Below are positions 33,094 to 36,406 of a stretch of DNA of 36,406 bases, piece after piece. The stretch's first letter is position 1, and each line of letters starts with the position of its first letter. Position numbers and translations under genes: made by a program. Under the pieces are notes generated by a model. The model worked only from the letters and a program-made list of their open reading frames with translations. It was not told the origin of the DNA and did no database searches. The stretch is from the NCBI GenBank assembly GCA_012519195.1, contig JAAYQP010000080.1:1-36406 (forward strand), given 5' to 3'. The stretch is from Clostridiales bacterium (lineage in GTDB: Bacteria > Bacillota > Clostridia > Lachnospirales > Lachnospiraceae).

Positions 33094-34002
33094 TTGGTGA
33101 AAGCTACTAAGGTTTATAAAAGGATAAAAAGATACCGGTTTATTTATTTGATGCTACTACCAGTTGTAGCATATTTTCTGGTCTTTTCCTATTATCCCCT
33201 TGCCCTTGGAATATTTAACAGCTTCCGACAGGTAAAAATATTAGGTGGGTCAAAATTTATCGGACTAGAAAATTATCACAATATCATTAAAAATCCACTC
33301 TATTTGAGGGCATTGAGTAATAGTATCATAGTGGGAGCTGGTACTTTTGCTCTGCAGTTTCTCTGGGGTCTTACCATAGCAATCTTGCTTAATGAGATCA
33401 AAAGTAAAATAGTTAAATCAGCGATACAAACAGCAACTTTTATTCCCTATCTACTATCATGGGCAGTAGTTGGAGGTCTATGGATCACCATTCTTTCCCC
33501 CACTGGAATGATTAATGGTTTCCTAAAGATTATCCAGGGTGACAGTTTCCGTCCGATTGTATTTATGTCTGAACCTGCCTTTGCCAGAGAAATCATGATT
33601 TTTACTGGAGCATGGAAAGGTGCAGGATATTATGCGGCCCTTTTCCTAGCTGCTATCGTTACGATTGACCAAAATATATACGAGGCAGCATCGATCGATG
33701 GGGCTTCCCGTTGGAAGCAGATTATACATATTACCATTCCCAATATTGCATCAACCATGAAGGTGGTAGCTTTACTGGCTGCAATGGGAGTGCTCCGTAA
33801 CTTTGATCAAATTTTTATGATGGCAAATTCTTCGATCCTTGATAAGGTTCAGAACTTGTTATATCTTATCTATAATGATGGTATTATACAGTTTAAGATC
33901 GGACCTGCAACTGCAGCGGCTACCTTGGTACTTCTTGCTACCATGATTATTTCTTTTACCGTACGCAGGCTCCTTCGCTACGATGATTCATACAGAGATT
34001 AG
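33094..34002 (+). CDS. Sugar ABC transporter permease (first of second system)
   Basis: Membrane subunit of a CUT1-type importer, 302 residues. A basic start (KVYKRIKRYR) leads into the first helix (FIYLMLLPVVAYFLVF), and the GLENYHNIIKNP segment is typical of MalF/LplB-like permeases. The EAA loop reads YEAASIDGASRWKQIIHITIP near residue 196. The start is TTG 33094 or GTG 33097, both behind AGGAGG (33081-33086); spacing slightly favours the TTG. The partner permease follows after 11 bases. Confidence 0.92.
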   Translation: MVKATKVYKRIKRYRFIYLMLLPVVAYFLVFSYYPLALGIFNSFRQVKILGGSKFIGLENYHNIIKNPLYLRALSNSIIVGAGTFALQFLWGLTIAILLNEIKSKIVKSAIQTATFIPYLLSWAVVGGLWITILSPTGMINGFLKIIQGDSFRPIVFMSEPAFAREIMIFTGAWKGAGYYAALFLAAIVTIDQNIYEAASIDGASRWKQIIHITIPNIASTMKVVALLAAMGVLRNFDQIFMMANSSILDKVQNLLYLIYNDGIIQFKIGPATAAATLVLLATMIISFTVRRLLRYDDSYRD

Positions 34003-34013
34003 GGGGTAAGCAT

Positions 34014-34886
34014 ATGTGGATGAAGAAGAAGGCTTTAGCAAATGAACTAACAGGTCCGCAGAAATTCTTTGCGGGATTGGTTCTTTTGATTATATTTATT
34101 ATTATGGCGGTTCCCATGTGGAATGCCTTTGTCGTTTCAACATCTTCCTTGCTAAGTTCGACGCAGAGTGGTATAAAAATATGGTGGGACGATTTTAGTT
34201 TAGAGGGATACGGGTATGTATTTAAGGTAACCAAGCTATTTCGGCCATTCTTAAACTCCTTCTTTGTTACTACAGTTGGAGTTATCATACAGGTTATACT
34301 CTCTGCTTTTGCAGGCTATGTCTTAATACAGAAAGATCTGCCTTTTAAGGGGGCAATAACCTCATTTGTAATGCTGACTATGATGATACCAGGAGATCTA
34401 ACCTTAATCTCAGTTTATCAAATGAACAAGCAATTACATCTGCTAAATAGTTACATGGGATTAATCATAAACGGACTGATTTCCGGTTTTAGTATTCTGC
34501 TCATGCGTAATTATTTTACCTCTGTTTCCTATTCGCTGGCGGAATCTGCAAGAATTGACGGTGCTTCTGAGCTTCGTATTTTTGCTAACATTTATTTGCC
34601 AATTTCAAAGCCGGGTCTGGCTACGGTTTTCTTTATGGAATATGTGAGTAAATGGAATAGTATCATGCTACCTGCCACCTTAATAACGGATCAGGATAAA
34701 TATACCCTACCGCTAATGCTGAAGGCTATGATAATGCAGGATACTTCTACATCAGGAACGGCTTATGCCCCTCAAAATGCAATCATGGCAGCGATAATCA
34801 TCTCCATGGCTCCTTTACTACTAATCTACATATTTGCTCAGCAATATCTGCTGGCTGGTATGAGCCTAGGAGCAATAAAAGAATAG
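34014..34886 (+). CDS. Sugar ABC transporter permease (second of second system)
   Basis: Partner membrane subunit, 290 residues. The first hydrophobic segment is FFAGLVLLIIFIIMAVPMW near residues 18-36. The EAA loop is ESARIDGASELRIFANIYLP near residue 180, and the C-terminus LLAGMSLGAIKE is the usual one for the MalG/YtcP side. The start follows AGGGGG. As in the first system, no ATPase gene is linked. The PHP-domain gene comes next in the same direction, 83 bases away. Confidence 0.92.
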   Translation: MWMKKKALANELTGPQKFFAGLVLLIIFIIMAVPMWNAFVVSTSSLLSSTQSGIKIWWDDFSLEGYGYVFKVTKLFRPFLNSFFVTTVGVIIQVILSAFAGYVLIQKDLPFKGAITSFVMLTMMIPGDLTLISVYQMNKQLHLLNSYMGLIINGLISGFSILLMRNYFTSVSYSLAESARIDGASELRIFANIYLPISKPGLATVFFMEYVSKWNSIMLPATLITDQDKYTLPLMLKAMIMQDTSTSGTAYAPQNAIMAAIIISMAPLLLIYIFAQQYLLAGMSLGAIKE

Positions 34887-34969
34887 AGTAGGAACCATAT
34901 GGAAGAAGAGGATAGTACAAAGTATAATTTGCTTGCTATTGGAGAATGAATAGAAGGAAGGATAAGAGA

Positions 34970-36271
34970 ATGGAGCAAACAAGCATACATATCGAACGTT
35001 TCGTCAAGAAAGAGGAAGAGGGTCTATATTTTATCCAGCCCTTTGAAGTTCCGGAGGGGGTAGAGAAGATAGAGATTTCCTATGAATACCCTAGATATAT
35101 AACGGAAGATCGTGAGGATAATAGTACTAGTCGCAAAGAGATCAATATTATTGATCTGGGCTTAAATGGAGCAGGCGGAAAATATATTGGTTCCTCCGGT
35201 TCGGATCGAAGCCATATTACGATCAGTGCGGGACATAGTTCCCAGGGCTTTGCAAGGGCCAATACCGATGCTGGTCAATGGGGTATCATCATTGGTGCTT
35301 ATAAGGTACAGGAAGGCGGAGTTATGGTAAAGTACCATATCACCTTCCACAAGAAGGAGCGAAGGCTGCTAAAAGGGGACACCCATATGCACACCTTAGG
35401 TTCGGATGGTACATTATCCGTAGAGCAGATTGGACAGTTTGGTAAAAAGCTTGGGCTTGACTTTGTATTTGTCACCGACCATAATAACTACGCCCATAAC
35501 TTTCAGAATGTCGAAGTGGATGGAATTTCGGTACTTCCAGGAACGGAATGGACCCATTATAAAGGACATTCGGGCTTTTTAGGTGTAAAAAAACCTTTCG
35601 AAAGCGCGTTTTGCGTTAACTCCTTACAAGAGGTTCAGGAAAAAATGGCGGAGGCCAAAGGAAATGGTGCTCTAATTGTACTAAATCATCCCTTCTGCCC
35701 CAATTGTGGATGGAAATGGGGCATCGAAGAGGTTGAATATGATGCAATTGAGGTATGGAATGGAGGATTGCCTACATCCACTAACTTAAAATGTATGGAG
35801 TGGTGGCATAATCAACTACTTCTTGGTAAAAAAATTCCGATCACTGGAGGAAGCGATTTTCATCGTTTTGATGTAACGAGAATTATTGGTATGCCTACTA
35901 CCTGTGTATATGCCATGTCCAATACCTTGGATGATATTATAACTGCAATAAAGAATGGAAATGCATATATTACCATGTTTACCAATGGTCCGGATCTCTA
36001 TGCGGAAGCAGAGGGCAAAATCTTAGGAGAAACAGCTCCAAAGGGAAGTGAAGTTAAACTAAGACTGTGGAATCTTAAGGGAAAGGATATCATCTGCCTG
36101 ATTACAGATCAAGGAACTGAGGAGATTATTTGTGAGGATGGGGTATATGAAATAGAGTTAACACGCAGATATGAGCAGGCAAGATTTTGTCGTATAGAAG
36201 TCATAAGAAGACTCGTTCCGGATTTGCCACAGATGAAGATTCTGTTCTCGAATCCAATCTATTTTAGTTAG
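34970..36271 (+). CDS. PHP-domain metal-dependent phosphoesterase, CehA/McbA-like
   Basis: A 433-residue protein with no signal peptide. The first 130 residues look like a beta-rich domain. The PHP motifs then appear in order: GDTHMHTLGSDG (His139, His141), FVTDHNNY, GTEWTH, VLNHPF and GGSDFHR near residue 300, as in the CehA/McbA branch, which hydrolyses phosphoesters or carbamates with a metal centre. A further beta-rich tail of about 100 residues ends the protein. Its place at the end of a sugar-import operon suggests a phosphorylated or phosphodiester-linked glycan as substrate; that is inference. ATG 34970 has AAGGAAGGA upstream; ATG 34946 has its GGAG only one base away. Confidence 0.8.
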   Translation: MEQTSIHIERFVKKEEEGLYFIQPFEVPEGVEKIEISYEYPRYITEDREDNSTSRKEINIIDLGLNGAGGKYIGSSGSDRSHITISAGHSSQGFARANTDAGQWGIIIGAYKVQEGGVMVKYHITFHKKERRLLKGDTHMHTLGSDGTLSVEQIGQFGKKLGLDFVFVTDHNNYAHNFQNVEVDGISVLPGTEWTHYKGHSGFLGVKKPFESAFCVNSLQEVQEKMAEAKGNGALIVLNHPFCPNCGWKWGIEEVEYDAIEVWNGGLPTSTNLKCMEWWHNQLLLGKKIPITGGSDFHRFDVTRIIGMPTTCVYAMSNTLDDIITAIKNGNAYITMFTNGPDLYAEAEGKILGETAPKGSEVKLRLWNLKGKDIICLITDQGTEEIICEDGVYEIELTRRYEQARFCRIEVIRRLVPDLPQMKILFSNPIYFS

Positions 36272-36406
36272 AATACTTATTAAACCTGAATTATTCACGG
36301 TGATATAGAAAGTATAGTTTCACTCACCTAAATTCCTTAGCAGTTCATTTTTCGATATTAGTAAAATATTTACACTTAAAAAAGGGTATAAAATCCCTGT
36401 ACTATA
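36272..36406. other. Right edge, no gene seen
   Basis: The last 135 bases hold no clear ORF. A weak GGG/CCC pairing sits near 36386-36398, and no good terminator is visible for the PHP-domain gene, so the operon may continue beyond the window. Confidence 0.4.

Noticed and set aside
36369-36406. Promoter-like TTTACA and TATAAA at the right edge
   Set aside because: The spacing is only about 12 bases, and no gene start follows within the window.
1-36406. CRISPR array, tRNA, rRNA, transposase or prophage
   Set aside because: No spaced direct-repeat array, no tRNA/rRNA-like sequence and no mobility or phage protein is visible.

Overview
The window looks like a low-GC chromosome segment from a clostridial Firmicute, most likely a Lachnospiraceae member close to Lachnoclostridium (Clostridium) phytofermentans. 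The reasons are the AT-rich intergenic DNA, strong AGGAGG ribosome sites, the two-subunit iron-sulphur serine dehydratase, the LplB/YtcP-type sugar ABC systems and the density of glycoside hydrolases. This placement is inference; no 16S rRNA or other marker is present. There are no rRNA, tRNA, CRISPR, transposase or phage genes.

Left part (1-16.8 kb), mostly housekeeping: galM; upp (minus); an orphan receiver-Hpt protein whose phosphorylation sites are all degenerate; a small membrane protein; sdaAB-sdaAA behind a strongly folded leader; sbcD-sbcC; a histidine phosphatase (minus); a YihX-like HAD phosphatase; a two-CBS protein; a 725-residue protein with a probable DUF3800 (RNase H-fold) N-terminus and a helical C-terminus; a BFD-like 2Fe-2S protein followed by a 186-bp palindrome; a glycerophosphodiesterase; and a YccF membrane protein.

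Right part (16.9-36.3 kb), a carbohydrate island. A LacI-type regulator (minus) diverges from permease-permease-binding protein-GH130-GH38-GH20-nagB. Together these read as a route for N-glycan or manno-chitobiose-like oligosaccharides: import, alpha-mannose trimming (GH38), phosphorolysis of a beta-mannosyl linkage, possibly Man-beta-1,4-GlcNAc (GH130), release of terminal beta-GlcNAc (GH20), and entry of glucosamine-6-P into glycolysis (NagB). nagB carries an in-frame TAA 19 codons before its natural end. Just downstream lies a thioesterase remnant with an internal deletion. A GntR-LacI chimeric regulator follows, then a second sugar ABC system (binding protein, two permeases) with a PHP-domain (CehA/McbA-like) phosphoesterase. 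Neither ABC system has its own ATPase, so a shared MsiK/UgpC-type ATPase elsewhere is expected.

The least explained structures are non-coding: a four-way-junction-like leader starting at the predicted transcription start of the second binding-protein gene; the long closed stem before sdaAB; the 186-bp foldback; the phased repeats and octamers in the LacI/permease intergenic region; and perfect hairpins inside the glycan operon. Among proteins, the phosphorelay-dead receiver-Hpt protein and the DUF3800-helical fusion deserve a second look.
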